Shown here: positions 26,191 to 39,220 of the stretch, piece by piece
How the letters are laid out: every line of letters starts with the position of its first letter
How positions within the stretch are numbered: the stretch's first letter is position 1
Assembly: GCA_034008185.1 (NCBI GenBank)
Contig: CM067084.1
Coordinates: 45,769,099 to 45,833,098 of the forward strand
DNA: 64,000 bases
From: Gorsachius magnificus
Taxonomy: Eukaryota; Chordata; Aves; Pelecaniformes; Ardeidae
Direction: 5' to 3'
Notes under the pieces: generated by a model
Databases searched by the model: none
Told to the model about the DNA's origin: nothing
Seen by the model: only the letters and a program-made list of their open reading frames with translations
Program-made: the position numbers and the translations under genes

Positions 26191-29100
26191 AGTTGGTCAT
26201 TCTTGCCTAAATGTCATGCCATCAATCAAAGGATTTGATCAACTTCTGGATCTCATCACCTCTGCTCTGAGACACAGAAATAACTTTAATCATGAAAGGA
26301 CACATGCTCAGCTTAATCTTTCATCTTAGGACTTCTGTAAAAGTATAGACGTATCATATTACCAACCACCGCAATTTTTGTAATTTACAGATTGTTTTGG
26401 AAACTGTCTTCTGTAACACTTGCAAATAGTTTCTACTGGTTTTTAAAGATTCAAGGTTTCATTCAGAGTTGTATATAGATGTGTGTATCTTTATATCTAT
26501 ATGCATACTATTATTGTTTGTAAGATCCTTATCCTAAAGAAGTCACTTTAAAGAGAGACAGAAAAAATGATAGTATCGCCACGTTGTCAGATTTCTTAAA
26601 GTACTCTGAATATCAACCATCAACTTAATGCTTTTTCTTCTCATTACAGCTCCACTTGTTTCTTTGAAGGTTTGTTAATTTACTCTTTGAAATGCATCTA
26701 GTAACCTTTGTACCTTTCATAAAAAGATAGTACTTCATTGTATCGCTACAAATTAATTACAAGAGGAATTAGAGATGTAATATGCAAAGACCAGAGAAAA
26801 CAGATCTATATGGTTAGGTAGAAATGGTAATCACAGGAACAGAGAAATGTGCCTTTTCAGTGGAACAGTTTTATTTTCTTTTGATCCAAGTATCTTTTAA
26901 GAGCTGTCATATGCTGGGGAGGTGAATGAATAGATATAAGGTACTCCTTCACCTTCCCTCTCTTCAAGAATTTAATCTCCTTAAAAAGATCTCAGAGGCT
27001 TTTTTTCATTTCCATCAGGAAAGAGAAAGAATGCCACATCTTGGATGCTTATAGGGTGTAATGTTGTATTTTAGTATAATTTGACCTTTTAAATAATGGT
27101 ATCATGTGTTTGCTTTTGAGGACCTAAAGTAAGTTGTAATTCAAGCCAAGTTATTACAATCTTGGCTGTGATCCAGTCTAAGTTTGAAATAGTTCTTTGC
27201 TTTTCCCAAATGCAAGCTCTTTCAGGCTGGGATAAACCAGAGAGGCAACAAAACCAAAGTTATTTTTAGAAAAAATAAGCTAGGGGGCTTATGTTCATAT
27301 TAACGACTGTTAAAGTTTTTCAGGCTCTATTCGGCCACAGCAAGGTGTGACTGGCTTCAAACCATACTTTGGCTCTATCAACATGAGGTTCCAGATTTAG
27401 AATATGGCATTTTGGGGATGGACCTTTGATGTATCTCCTCAAATTCAGCAAAATTTTCCCTGGAGATTTGCCTTGTAGTTTGCAACTAGTATAAATGTGG
27501 TTGTTCCAATAGTGGATTTGTTTGAAAATCTTATATTGTTTAAATAAAATTAAGTCTTCATTACAGAAGATAAATTAATAGGTGCTTGCCAGAATTTAAG
27601 AAGGGTGCATGTTGTGCAGTTGCCTGTGTTTTTTTCCCAGCTACAGGTTCTCTCTCTCACCAAAGAAGGAGGGATCATTCTCGTCTTTTCTTCCTGCTCT
27701 CCCTCACTCCACCACCCCCCACCTCCCACCCAGCTTTCAGACTTCAATTCTGTGCCCTTTCATTAGCTGTAGTATTTCTATAATCCTTCCTGAGCCATTG
27801 AGCACTTTAAAAAAGCAGAAAATTATCTAGGTTGAGTTTTACTGCCGTTTTAGTGAGTTCCATTTGCCTTCAGAGGGGTGCAATGCCAACACGGTATTGC
27901 AGAGGGTGGAATAGGGGAACAAGAACTCCCGTTTTTAATGACCGAGTTGTTCAGTTGGTTCAGTGACTCCTTTGGAGCCATATTCTTACTAAGCAGAATA
28001 AAAATACTGCTTGTCCCTGCAAATCTTGTTTTCCTTCTCTCCATAAATGATCATGTCTTCAAAATGATGATTGGCAAAAAGACAACTTTTATCTAACTTG
28101 TGAATCATTCATCCCTAATACGTACTAATCAAGATGTACTTTTTGTTGTCATAAACAAGATCATTTAATCAAGTAAAAGAAGTCATCAGACGCAAATAGT
28201 GACTTAAGAGTAGAAAATGCACATATTCCTCTTTGTGCCACACAGTCTCTTTCTGGAAATTAAAGGAGATGCAGTCCTTGAATGCATTTGTGAAAACATG
28301 CAACATGCAGTGCCAAAGCACGCACAGCTCAAATGTGCATTTTACACACAAAGTATGACTAAAATTAACGTAAGAGGAGATTGTCCAGTTGGCAAGTGGG
28401 AATACACTCCATGAGCATGGCAAGGAGAGACTTTGGAAGTTAGAGGGGTGATTGTTTTCACTCTGCATGTTTTGAAAAGTATGCAAAATAACATAGGTTT
28501 GCATGTTTTGGCAGAGAAGACCCTTTTTTTATAGGGGACATTGGCGGCGGGGGGCGGGGGAGTGGTGGTGTTCACATTTTCTGCCTTTTGGTGGAGCTTT
28601 TTCCTTTCTGTTTTTAGTTTGTTTATGTATTTTTTTATTTCCCCCTTTATTTCCTCTGTTCTTCAGTCATTTGGGATTTTTTGTTTATTTAGGCATTTTT
28701 ATGTGGGTTTTTTAGTACTTCTTTGTGGGGCTGTTGTTCTTGCTCTGATTTTGTATTTCTTCTGGCTTTTTTTTTTTTGCATTAATCTGACTTTCTGCTT
28801 TTAGTTGCTTCTGCTTCCTTCTGGGGGTTTCTGCAGCTAACAGGTTTTCTTATTTTGAACACCTGATATATGTAAAATTTAACATCCCTTTTCAAAACTT
28901 AGGCATCCCTTTTCAATTTAATGGCAAATGACTGTTGATTTCTGTTCTGTAACTTCACTCTCAAGAGCAATTGTCACGTGTCATACACCTGAGACATCAG
29001 GAATAATGGTAAAGGTGATAATCAGTTATCGTTGTAATCATTCAACTTTCAGCAGAAAAAGTGTCGTATTTAAATGGCATTTGTAACCAATATTGGTATA

Positions 29101-30137
29101 TGACACATAACTGTGGTGACAAAATGGTCGCTTTGGCCTACCACTAAAACCCATATATTTTCTTTGGTTCCCAAAAAAACTCTGAATAAAGCTCAAAACC
29201 AGCCAGATTGCCAGATCTAAATGTAACATAAGGTATTACAGACCAGCTGCTGGGTTGTTTTATTAACCTATAGCAACCTTTTTTAAAGATGAAACCTTTT
29301 TTAAGAAGAAATGCAAATATGTAATGTAAATCTGTAGGCATTACTATATAGGACTAATTTAAGAGGTTATTCATCAAAATGTATTTCTTTCAAATGGCCA
29401 TTCTCTATCTTGAAGTAACAATTATCATTCTTCACCAAACATCAAAGCAATAAAGCACAGAATATAAGCACTGTAGATCAAAGAGGGGAAAAAGTATCTT
29501 TCAAAATAAGCACTTGACAGAAATAATGAATATTTGAACTTGAAGACTGAATTAGAGTATTGCACTAACTTGATGGCTACTGTCTTGCTTTGTTACATGA
29601 GATTGAGATTTTGTAGTTGTTTTGAATTCCTGCACCCTTAGCAGACTCTGCTAGTGTTACCATAAAAATGGTATTCTCCATCTCTAAAAATTAGCTGATA
29701 TTACTCACAGATTTTCTTCTCTCATAAAAAGCAACAGGAATTCATGAAGATAGGGGTGAGAAATGACTTTTGCTCTGGGAAAAATTGCAGTTTAAGAGGT
29801 AGTGGAAAAACTCAAGACTTCACTTAAAATAAATCAGCATCCAGAGTTTATGGCTCAGAGCAGTGAAAACTTCCCATGATTCATTTCATACCTTAGCAGT
29901 AGATTTATTTTGCTTTTCAAACAGATTTTTCAGATCTGTCTAAAAAGCGCTCACAGGGGAACTTGCACATATGATCAGCCATGTAAGCTGGATGAATCGG
30001 AACAGTCCACGTTTCTACAGAATTTTTCTTGTTTGATGTGACCACAAGGAAAAACAAAAAACTGTAATTCAGGACTAGATAGATATATCTATGATATTTA
30101 AATTTATGAAGCCTGGAACATCATGGCTATTGTTCAT
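26191..30137. other. Non-coding sequence between two CR1 fragments
   Basis: No gene is seen. It holds a C/T-rich segment at about 27640-27740, the G-rich and T/G-rich island at 28534-28830, and an E-box palindrome (GTCACGTGTC) at 28974-28983. The 111-codon minus-strand frame at 28169-28504 has no recognisable feature and is probably chance. Confidence 0.7.
28534..28830 (+). repeat. G-rich head followed by T/G-rich, A-poor low-complexity tract
   Basis: 28534-28569 has clustered guanine runs (GGGG, GG, GG, six G, five G) with G-quadruplex potential. From about 28580 to 28830 the plus strand is T-rich with scattered G runs and very little A. Phenylalanine-rich frames here (87 codons at 28541-28804) are by-products of the composition, not genes. 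Confidence 0.8.
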
Positions 30138-30835
30138 GCTGGAGTTGAGTCTGGTGAGGGATGTCAAGTGCAATGAGAAGGGCTTCTATAGGTACATAAG
30201 CAGCAAAAGGAAGACTAAAGAAAACATGAGCCTGCTGCTGACTGGGACAGGGTGCTGGTGATACAGAGCATGGAAAAGGCTGAGGTACTGAATGTCTCCT
30301 TTGCCTCAGTCTTTACTACTAAAACCAGCCTTCAGAAATTCCCACTGGAAACCAGGGGCAAGTCTGGAGCAAGGAATATGTACCCTTTGTGGAAGAGGAT
30401 GAGGTCAGGGAATACTTAAGCAAACTGGGCATGGGCCCTGGTGGGATGCATCCACTAAAGCTGATGGAGGTGGCTGATGTCATTGCAAGTCAGCATTAAT
30501 TCGCAAGGGGAAGTCAGTCATTGGCAACCTGATAACTTTCTGTGATGAAGGGACTAGCTTGTGGATGAAGGGAGAGCAGTGGATATTGTCTACTTTTACT
30601 TCAGTAAGGCTTTCAACACTGTATACATTAACATTTTTGTAGAGAGGCTGTTGAAGTGTGGGGTGGATGAGCAGACAGTGAGGTGGACTTAAAGATAGCT
30701 GACCGGCCAGGCCCAGAAGGTTGTGAGCAGTGGCATGATGTCTATTTGGAAGCCAGTAACTAGTGGTGTACCCCAGGGGTTAATACTGGCTCCAGTCCTG
30801 TTCAGCACCTTCATTAATGTTCTGGGTGATTGGTT
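30138..30835 (+). mobile_element. CR1 LINE internal (ORF2 RT) fragment, internally deleted
   Basis: A plus-strand CR1 fragment from the middle of ORF2, without the 3' tail. The first half (about 30150-30490) encodes a diverged endonuclease-to-RT linker, including KGFYRYISSKRKT at about 30178-30216. The second half (about 30515-30830) encodes RT-core pieces: DNLITF-like, YFSKAFNTVY at about 30597-30626 (diverged from YLDFSKAFDTV) and GVPQGLILAPVLF at about 30767-30805. Several stops and frameshifts are present. About 30490-30515 is a junction where the segment normally lying between 'ADVIA' and 'QHGF.KGKS' of CR1 ORF2 is missing. The outer boundaries are approximate. Confidence 0.92.
30168..30830 (+). 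pseudogene. CR1 ORF2 reverse-transcriptase relic
   Basis: This is the coding remnant inside the CR1 fragment. Reverse transcriptase of this family copies the element's RNA at the target site. RT box sequences are visible but decayed: the first catalytic-aspartate block reads FSKAFNTV, and the GVPQG turn is intact. The fragment ends before the second catalytic block (the FADD-like box), which is not seen. Frames switch around the deletion junction near 30490-30515 and TAA/TGA codons interrupt the first half, so no protein can be made. Confidence 0.85.
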
Positions 30836-31146
30836 AACTGCTAACAAACAGTAAGTCTTTCTTTTAGTTTAATCATGGTATTGTTGACCCTCATGTTGTT
30901 TGGGCAATACTGATTTGTACTAAATTAGCTTTCTGATACAGTGGATGCCATATAGTTAAGAAAAATATAGTTTATTGTCTTTTGATTCACATCTTCTGTC
31001 ATTTATATAGCTTGAGACTGGAAAGCAAATCCATCTGACAAACTATTTCCAGATAAGCAAAAGCAAAGAAAATCTTGACTGCTACCTAAAACATCAGAGA
31101 TTATTTTTAGGCTTTCAAGATTGACTTTTATTTATGTAAGTACAAG

Positions 31147-31233
31147 TTTTTTCCCTTTCCTTTTTCTTTTTACCTTTTCCCTTTTTTCCTTTGTCTTTTT
31201 CCTTTTTCCCTTTCCCTTTACTTTTTTTTCTTT
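31147..31233. repeat. Polypyrimidine tract (CCTTTT-type)
   Basis: About 87 bp of nearly pure C/T on the plus strand, made of irregular ccttttt/ccctttt units with only three or four purines. Such homopurine-homopyrimidine DNA can form triplexes and is slippage-prone. Confidence 0.9.
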
Positions 31234-32828
31234 ATTATGTTCTTGTACAGTGTTTGTGCTTGAGCTCATAATGAAGCACTTTTGATCAGCCCTAAAAAGG
31301 TCTACTGGTTGAGTCCTTAAATGCAGAAGTTCTGATGAGAATAAACTTCAAGGTCTCAGAATGCACTTATCAGATCTACTATATGAATAAGTGTCAGGTC
31401 CCAGAGTAGATTGCATAAATCTTTTTGGTTGAGCTTGGTGAGTGCAAAGCTTAATACCCACAGGCTTGCAATCTTTTTGAAGGTGATTATAATTCAGCAC
31501 CAGCTTTGCATCCTGGATAAAGGTTCCCCTTGAACACAAAGTACGTTACATGCTTGTGTGCCAGTGATCAAAATACTTGGAAGGCTGTCGCTCCTGCAGT
31601 TCTTAAACCTCCAAAATTATGTTAAAATGCTCTACCCAATCAACTAAGCTGTAAATTCAATTATTATAGATTGAAGGTGTAGTTATACCTCATATGCCAA
31701 AACCTAATTTCAGTCATAGTATTTCTGTTACCATACTCCGTGGTGTAGCATAACTCAGGAGATTTACTGAAAGTTTATAAATGGTATGTTTAAGATTTTG
31801 TGACAGTTTTTTTTTTAGTTGCACATTGTGGTAAGGATTACTGCCTGAGTAATAAAATATGTACTTTAATTTTCCAAACTGATATAGGCAATAGATGTTC
31901 ATCCATGCTTTCTTAGGATAAATTTGCTGTCAGGCTATACAGACTTTAAAGATTTAGTTGTTGTTGATAAGGAGCACCGTATTGTTTTATGATCTGTTTG
32001 TTTTGACTCTTCATTTAGGTAATGGCCCCAAGCTTGTCAGTTTGGCAATTCTACTAAAAAATTTCTATTGTGATTTTTTTTTTTTAATTTACCGTGAACT
32101 GTATGGTTTTTAATATCGATTGTCTCCAACCTCTCACTAGCAAAATACTAAAGATAATAGTACTTATTATCATAACAGTCTATTCAAAAAGATTCTTTTT
32201 GAAACTGTTCTCTACATTATTAACCTCATAAAAAAGATTTTCTTTGATAAACTGAGGTTGAGTGTGATCTCAAATTTTATAGCATATACTACTGAAAATT
32301 TCCTCCCAGTTTTACAAGAGTACATCATAAATCATAAATTGAAATATAGCTAAAAATAAATTCACAACATATTTTAGTAATTGTTTATCCTCATTTTTCC
32401 TTTGATTACAAAGTAACAAACTAATTTGCAAAATTCAGTGATTCGCATGAAGTCTCGTCATGGTGAAAATTTGAGAGATTTAGCTGGCCTTTAAACCTAA
32501 TTGTTTTGTTTTTAAATCAAAAGGCTTCTGTAATTAAGAGTATAATAGTATACTGTACAAAAATCCTTATATTAGTTGGTGGTCAGCTGATGAGATTGAG
32601 TGAAAAGGCAATTTGTATTTTAGTGAGATTCAGTCTTTTGTCACATGTCTTGCAATCAGCTTCCAAACCTTGATCAAACCTAACTTAAGCCTAGTTTAAC
32701 TGAACAGTTTCACCTCCTCTTGGAATTAGATTCTTAAGATCATTTTCTTTCAACCTAACTGCTTTTCTAGAAAAGGAATATAAGCTCTTTCCTTGGGAAA
32801 CAACTACATTTGACATTCCTATACAACA

Positions 32829-32842
32829 TGTGTGTGTGTGTG
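32829..32842. repeat. (TG)7 microsatellite
   Basis: Seven uninterrupted TG units. Confidence 0.9.
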
Positions 32843-35800
32843 TTCATATGTGCACAAACAGGCTCATGTCTTAGTAAATCTTCTTTGGCATTTGTGCCTC
32901 TGTTGATGTGTAGAGTTTGACCAGAGGCTAGGAAGGGAGTCATCATTGAAGACGAGTCTCTTGGTTTTTAACCTATCCATCAAGCTTATGTACATTAGAA
33001 AGTTGTAGCACTTAGTTGTAGCCATAACAGTATTTATATTTGAATTCCATTGGGTATGCTGTAAGGAAGTTCCAGTGAAGTTTTTTCTTATTTTTCACTC
33101 TTGTGTTGATAATTAATTCAGTATAAGTAATTGTTATACTGGTATAACACCAGTCAAACAAGAGGCAGCATTAAGATCACTGTTTTCATAAAAATAAACA
33201 CCTATTACTGAGTCTGTTAGTACAGTTAAACTTCTTAAGTCCTGATACCACTATGGAGGTTGCGTTGTTCGCATGCTGCCGAGAAGACTCACTGTGGATT
33301 TCAGCCTAACCATCAGTATTGAATCAATCAATAACCATCAAAATCTTTCACTACCTCTGTTGCCCTAAATTTCTAAAGTCTTCTGAAAACCAGAAGGACC
33401 TTTTTCCGGCCAGATACGTTCTATTCAACTAAACCACGATCTGTACAAAACAAGTATGGTGTTTTGGGTTGCGGGGGAAGGTGGAAGGTTGGGCTTTTTT
33501 CTTCAAATTAGTTTGTACTGTCAAACTTCCAGAATAAAGGATTTTAAAAGCTCTTTTGTGTGGTAAAGGTGAAACTCTACTTCTCCCAAATGTGAGGAAA
33601 CCATTTTCCAGAGTTACCAGAACTGCCAAGCACGTGAAATTATGATTTTGGAAACAGAAGGGATTGCCATTCTTGTGCGCAAATCTTCATATTCTGCTGC
33701 TTTTTTGAAAGTACTTTTATTATATATGATAGCATATCTCAAGGAGAAACATAAAACTGTACCAGAGATTCTTTAAAAAATGAAAATTTTCCACAATAAG
33801 AAAAAAAAGAAAAAAGCAGGATCAGAGCAATAGATTAATGTGTCAGCCAGTTCTAAACAAATTGGAATAAAATCCTAGTTTCCTGAGTCCACTGCTATGC
33901 TGGCTCTACAGCAATGTTCAGGAATAATTATGGGCAAAGCAGCAAAATCCTTTTTTAGGTAGTTCTTTCTCCTTTGTGCTTTCTTTTCTATGCAAAAAGC
34001 ATAACCATTTTGTGGAACAAGGTCAGGCAACCAGGGCTCCTTTCCATGGAAATAAGATCCTCACTTGAAATTAGTGTCCTTAGAAATGTGAACTGAGCTG
34101 GTCCACTCTGGTAAGCTGGTAGTATCTAAGGACACACAGGGTCGCAGAACTGTAGGTGCTTGCTGTCTCGAACTGTCTAAGGAATGAGGCATCTTTCTTA
34201 TGAATAGTTGTCTTGGCTCTGAATACCTAAAATCTACCTGAACACCACTTCATTTTCCCAAATAATTATCTCGATCTCTCATCTAGTCAGTTAATGAGAC
34301 CAGAACGTCATTTATTTCCCTAAGATCTGTACCCTGCCATGCTATTACTTCCTGTGTTGTGGTTTTGGATGCTATTGTTTGTGATGAAGCTTAGTATCGG
34401 TTTTATTACCAGGTTTTGAAAAGTCTGTCAAAATGTTAGGAAAAGAAACAGGAGCACTATGCTCTGAAACTGGATTCCCTTTTGAAACACTTGGCACTTC
34501 ACATCAGAAAGCTAGTAGGATTGTTTATTTATTTTTATAAATATTTTTAAAACCTCTCATCCTTTGAGAATCGCCATCAGTATATTTTTTCCCCGTCTGG
34601 AGACAGTGTCAGTAAAAGCATGCTACATTTACAGCTGGTGACAAGTTCTTGACTGACTGTAGCCAACAAGGGGTGCTTACGAACGCAACAGTCAAACTCT
34701 TTTCCTGAGAGACTGTGCTTTTCCTTTACAAGGTCCAGCTTCTACTGACTTAGTGATCAATTTGATATCTTGTTTCAAACTCGCTGTTTTGAGCAGGTAC
34801 ATTAGACGACATCAAACTAGCCCCTCCAAGAAAGCTTGTTATGTATGAATATCCTTGACCTTATGTGAGATGTTACGGATGTGGTTCAGGTAGCATTTTT
34901 GTCGTGTTGTGAGGGGCAAAATTGTAGTTGAACTTAGAACTCCTGCTGCTTTTTGGAGCATAGGTAATGTACTGCTACTGAGAAAAAGGCAGAGGGGAAG
35001 ACAAATGGGAATAAATCCCACTGCTTGTAGCTCCTGGGTCCTTAAAGCATTCAGATTTTTTTTTTCCCCAATAAATGGAGTATTGCTTATGTTTTACAAG
35101 AACATCTTAATTAATGAAAATTCACTGGGTTTTTTTCCCCCGTTTTAAATGATACCTTTTTTGACTAGTGTTTGCCCTTACAAGCTAAGAGTTGAAAGAA
35201 TAAAATCCATAGAGTGCTTAGCAAGAAGATCCATGCTGATTGACCTGTATATTACCAAATTAACACTTGTTCACCATAACCCTTCACCACAATTACCTCA
35301 TATCTGACCACCTACTTCTTCCAGTTGCTATATTTGAGAAATTTGTCTGCCTTCCTTAAACTACTAAACAGCACACCCTTAATAATACCAGTGCTGTCAG
35401 CTGGAGTGTTTATCTCAAAAGACACTTGGCCATTTCTGTTGAGCATTTAAAAAAAAGATCTCTTTAGTGATCCTGATGCTTACACTAAGACTGCATTTTT
35501 TAAATAGGAAGCAGAATTACTGGCTGATTCAATATACAAATACCAAGAACAGTGTTTCCTTACAATATTAGCGATAATACACATTCCTCCAAATTTATAA
35601 ATGAATAAGATAAATTTGTTCAGCTGTACCCTTAAGTCTGGCGTGCACAGATATATGTATATATATTTCTGTGGCGGTCCTGCTATGCTGATTTTGGTAG
35701 AATGAAGATAGCAATTTAGGTAAATACGATCAGTATGGAACAATCAGGACAGGACCTTTAATATCTAAATTTGTGCAGAATCTTCAGTGACTACAGTAAG

Positions 35801-36217
35801 TATTTTTTTCACTTTGTTAGAGTGAAGTATTTTTATGTAGCTGATAGTTAAATTCAAATGGGAATGTTACTGTAAATTGCATAACACTTTCTTATTGTGA
35901 TACTGGAATAAAATCCCTTCAGTGACTTTCATATGTTCAGTCCACATCAAAACAAAACAGCTTGTAAAAATAATCACTGTTGACTGCAAATGCTGGTTCA
36001 TATTGATACTAATTCTTAACATATTTTAATATAATTGCATTGGTTTAAATTACCTGTTACATCTTCCAGGATTTGATTTTTAAAAATAAGGAAAATTATA
36101 GAGCTTTTGGACACTATCGATATGCCTAAGACTTGGGTTTGAAAACAGTTTGAAAGACGTGCAGATGAGGGTAGTGAGAGTTTTCAATATTATTTGGTAT
36201 TATTGAAAGAGTAAGGT

Positions 36218-36271
36218 ATGATGAATTTCGATGCAAGAGAGAAGATGATGAATTTCGATGCAAGAGAGAAG
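36218..36271. repeat. Perfect tandem duplication, 27-bp unit, two copies
   Basis: The unit beginning 'atgatgaatttcgatgcaag' occupies 36218-36244 and is repeated exactly at 36245-36271. It is a small recent duplication in otherwise unique sequence. Confidence 0.97.
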
Positions 36272-37507
36272 TACATTCTGCACCTTCTACTTGATGGCTT
36301 GAAAATGATGGGTAAGCATGTAGAAAAAATGGATTGGAACCCAGTCAGCCAGCAATTCTAATAACCAGGCGAGTCTAAGTTGATTTCTTGTGACAAGTTA
36401 AAAACACGCTTAACATGGCGGACCTTGGCGGTACCAGGAACAAAGACTGTGAAGTGTGATTGTTGTCAACAGTTTCACATGCTTCTGTAGCAATAGTGAA
36501 ACAGCAGGCATCAAGGAATGTGCAGTATAATTAATGTATCAACCTGAAGGATCCTTTATATGTATCTGTGCTTCTTATTATCCAAAACAGAGTGTCCTCA
36601 CTATATTCTCTGTGATTACTCCAAGTGATTCATTTCCTACAGATTCAGAATGAGCTCCACTTCTGAATTAATTACTGTGTATATATATACATGTGTTGTC
36701 TCTACTAAAACAGTGCTTTTGGTCAAAAATTGCAGATGTCCTGAAATCTTTCCCTAATATGAAATAAGTACCCAGTATATTTTTATTTACCCCAAAACCC
36801 AGATGGAACAAGAAAATGCCTAATAAAATCTGAAGTTCCCAGTATTTGGGCTTTGGGGAAAGTACAGGCAGCATAAAGTCTAGGGCTAAGGATACACAGC
36901 TGAGAATATTTTATCACTAACCCCAGGATTCAAGTTGTCATCATTAACCTTGACACAGTAAACATGAGCTCACCACATCCTATCCTGTCCTATCGTGTCC
37001 TATCTCTGTTTTTGAGGTATAGAAGCTTTAATGGCAGTAAAGAATATTTTCCTTTGATTAGAGGAGTGGGTGTCTTTTTCCTTCCAGCACATAATAAGCA
37101 TAAGCACTTAATGAGAAATATGGGAAAAGGCAGTGGAAAGCATTCTGTATATGACTGGAGGAACAGCTATCACTTGCCACACAGTTAAGTTTTTGGCAGA
37201 CTTACACCTGCATCCTTCAGATCACATCTGTCACATCTTTACCTGAGCAGCCTCCAGACCTTTGTCTGTACATTCTGGTCCCAAAGCATATTGTGGTTTG
37301 TGGCTTTGGAGTCATAGGCCTTAAGTCTTTATCCTCTTTGAGAAAGGTGTGAGTATTCTGGAAACATACAGGTGTATCTATAGTAGTCTAATTGGCAAAA
37401 TGGAATTTCACTCCTAATTATTTCCTGATTTCTATGCTGTTCCATGTACCAAGCTGAAACATTGAAATAGTTGTCAGGATGTTTTGAGAGGCATTGTGAA
37501 AGCTTCC

Positions 37508-37575
37508 TATTATTATTTTAATTTGTAAAAATATATAATAATAACATAAAATAAATAATCATCATTATCATCAAT
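37508..37575. repeat. AT-rich simple tract (TAT/ATA/ATC units)
   Basis: Mixed TTA, ATA, AATA and ATC units with almost no G or C until the ATC-rich end. It is a degenerate microsatellite. Confidence 0.75.
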
Positions 37576-39004
37576 ACTCCATCTGCCCAATTAATGAATG
37601 TTCATTGCTTTTTCAGATCCCAGAATAGTACACTGTACTTCTAACCTCTGGTTAAAGGCATAAAATATAACTCAATTTTAATTTATAAAAGGAGGCACTG
37701 GAGGGAAGGATAGTAAGCATGTACACTGCAAAGCATATTCTTTTTCAGCCTTCATCTTGCAATATGCTTACTCAGGCATACTGCAAAAAATCAGCTCCCA
37801 TTGTAGCCGGTGAGATTTCAATATGCCAAACATCTCTCAGTAGGTAGCAGGACCTCGCAAGATCAATCTCATAAAGAGAGAAAAAATCTGAAAATAGCTA
37901 TGAGTAATATTCAACAAAAGGTTCCTACAAAATTCTTGATAATATAACTTGGAATGCCCTGTGATGGGTTGTGACAAGAATTAATATGTCCAGCAGTTTT
38001 TGAAAAACAGCCATTGATTTTGCAAAGGAAACCAAAAGAAGGTCTCCATCTGTGGAAGACATTGCCTATACTGAATACTTCAAAAGACTAATTATAAATT
38101 CATATTAAGAAAAATATTTCTGTGGTTAGGAGCCATATTAATTACATGTATATATATTTCAGTTTCTTATCATAACTGGGAGATGTGCTGATGTTTCAAT
38201 GGGAATAACGTCATTTAACTCTAAGGCAAGATTTTATACTGGTGAAGTTTTATTAATCCAAATCTTTTTGCTGGTCCAGGGCTAAGATATGCATGATTTT
38301 TTTTTTTAAATAGTTTTTAAAAGTTTTCAAAGGAATATTATAAAACATACATGACAAGATTTCCCATATTCTTTTCATATCTCTGCACTACAATATGATT
38401 ATGAACAAAAGTAAATGCTAGAGATTGCAGGGCCGTAATCTTATTACATCTTCTCTCCTAGCTCAGAGGGTATGTATTGGTTGTTTCCACATTAGCAGCT
38501 CTAACTCAAAGACCATTAAAGGATTAATTTATATCCTTAAAAATTCATATTCCATTATATCCAAGCAACAAGCACAGGGTCTCTAAACAGAGTAACTAAG
38601 GGTGATACAGCAGATTTCAAGCAATAAAGTGCAAAATTTTACACTATCATAGGATTTTACCCTTCAAGAATCACTCAAACATTCTCAATATAGTTGATTT
38701 AGAAGTATGCATGTTTCTTAGATTCCTACTATACCATGGTCCCCAGGCAAAGATTTTGTGGGAGAAAGAATTTTCCTTGGAAGTGGGCAATTAGCTAAAG
38801 AAAAAAGAATCAATTTCTTATCACTTGGCCAGAGTCATAGAAGTTACTGCAATCTCTCATATCTATTTTTCATTTAAGACTCCAAGTTATTTGCTAAGCA
38901 TGAAGGGAAGAAGAAAAAAGGAAAGAAACTTAAATCCACTGAGTATCATGTGTCAAAGAGAAAGTTTCCGCTTGCTGAAAAAACAGGATTAGTACCTTTA
39001 AAGG

Positions 39005-39021
39005 AAAAAAAAAAAAAAAAA
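39005..39021. repeat. 17-bp poly(A) run
   Basis: Simple homopolymer preceded by AAGG. No polyadenylation signal or transposon is recognised beside it. Confidence 0.95.
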
Positions 39022-39190
39022 TTAGACCATAATCCAACCTGTCTACTAAATAGAGGACCACTGCTATCTAAATAAAGAATAATATTTACATTAAACATCT
39101 GAACTGATCGCACAGTAGACTGATTTTTTTAAGGAGATGATGGATGTGGGTTAAACATTTGGGGAAGATAAATTTACTGTCAAGGGTTAC

Positions 39191-39220
39191 ATATGTGTGT
39201 GAGTGCAAATACACACATAT
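39191..39220. repeat. Inverted repeat, 10-bp arms, 10-nt loop
   Basis: ATATGTGTGT at 39191-39200 and ACACACATAT at 39211-39220 are perfect reverse complements. They are probably by-products of TG/CA simple repeats. Confidence 0.85.

Noticed and set aside
25946..26329. 127-codon plus-strand open frame
   Set aside because: Mostly antisense to the old CR1-like element at 25607-26190; no protein domain is recognisable.
28169..28504. 111-codon minus-strand open frame
   Set aside because: No domain or gene context; overlapping frames on both strands are open in the same stretch, which points to chance.
28541..28804. 87-codon phenylalanine-rich, membrane-like open frame
   Set aside because: Created by the T-rich low-complexity tract; not a believable membrane protein.
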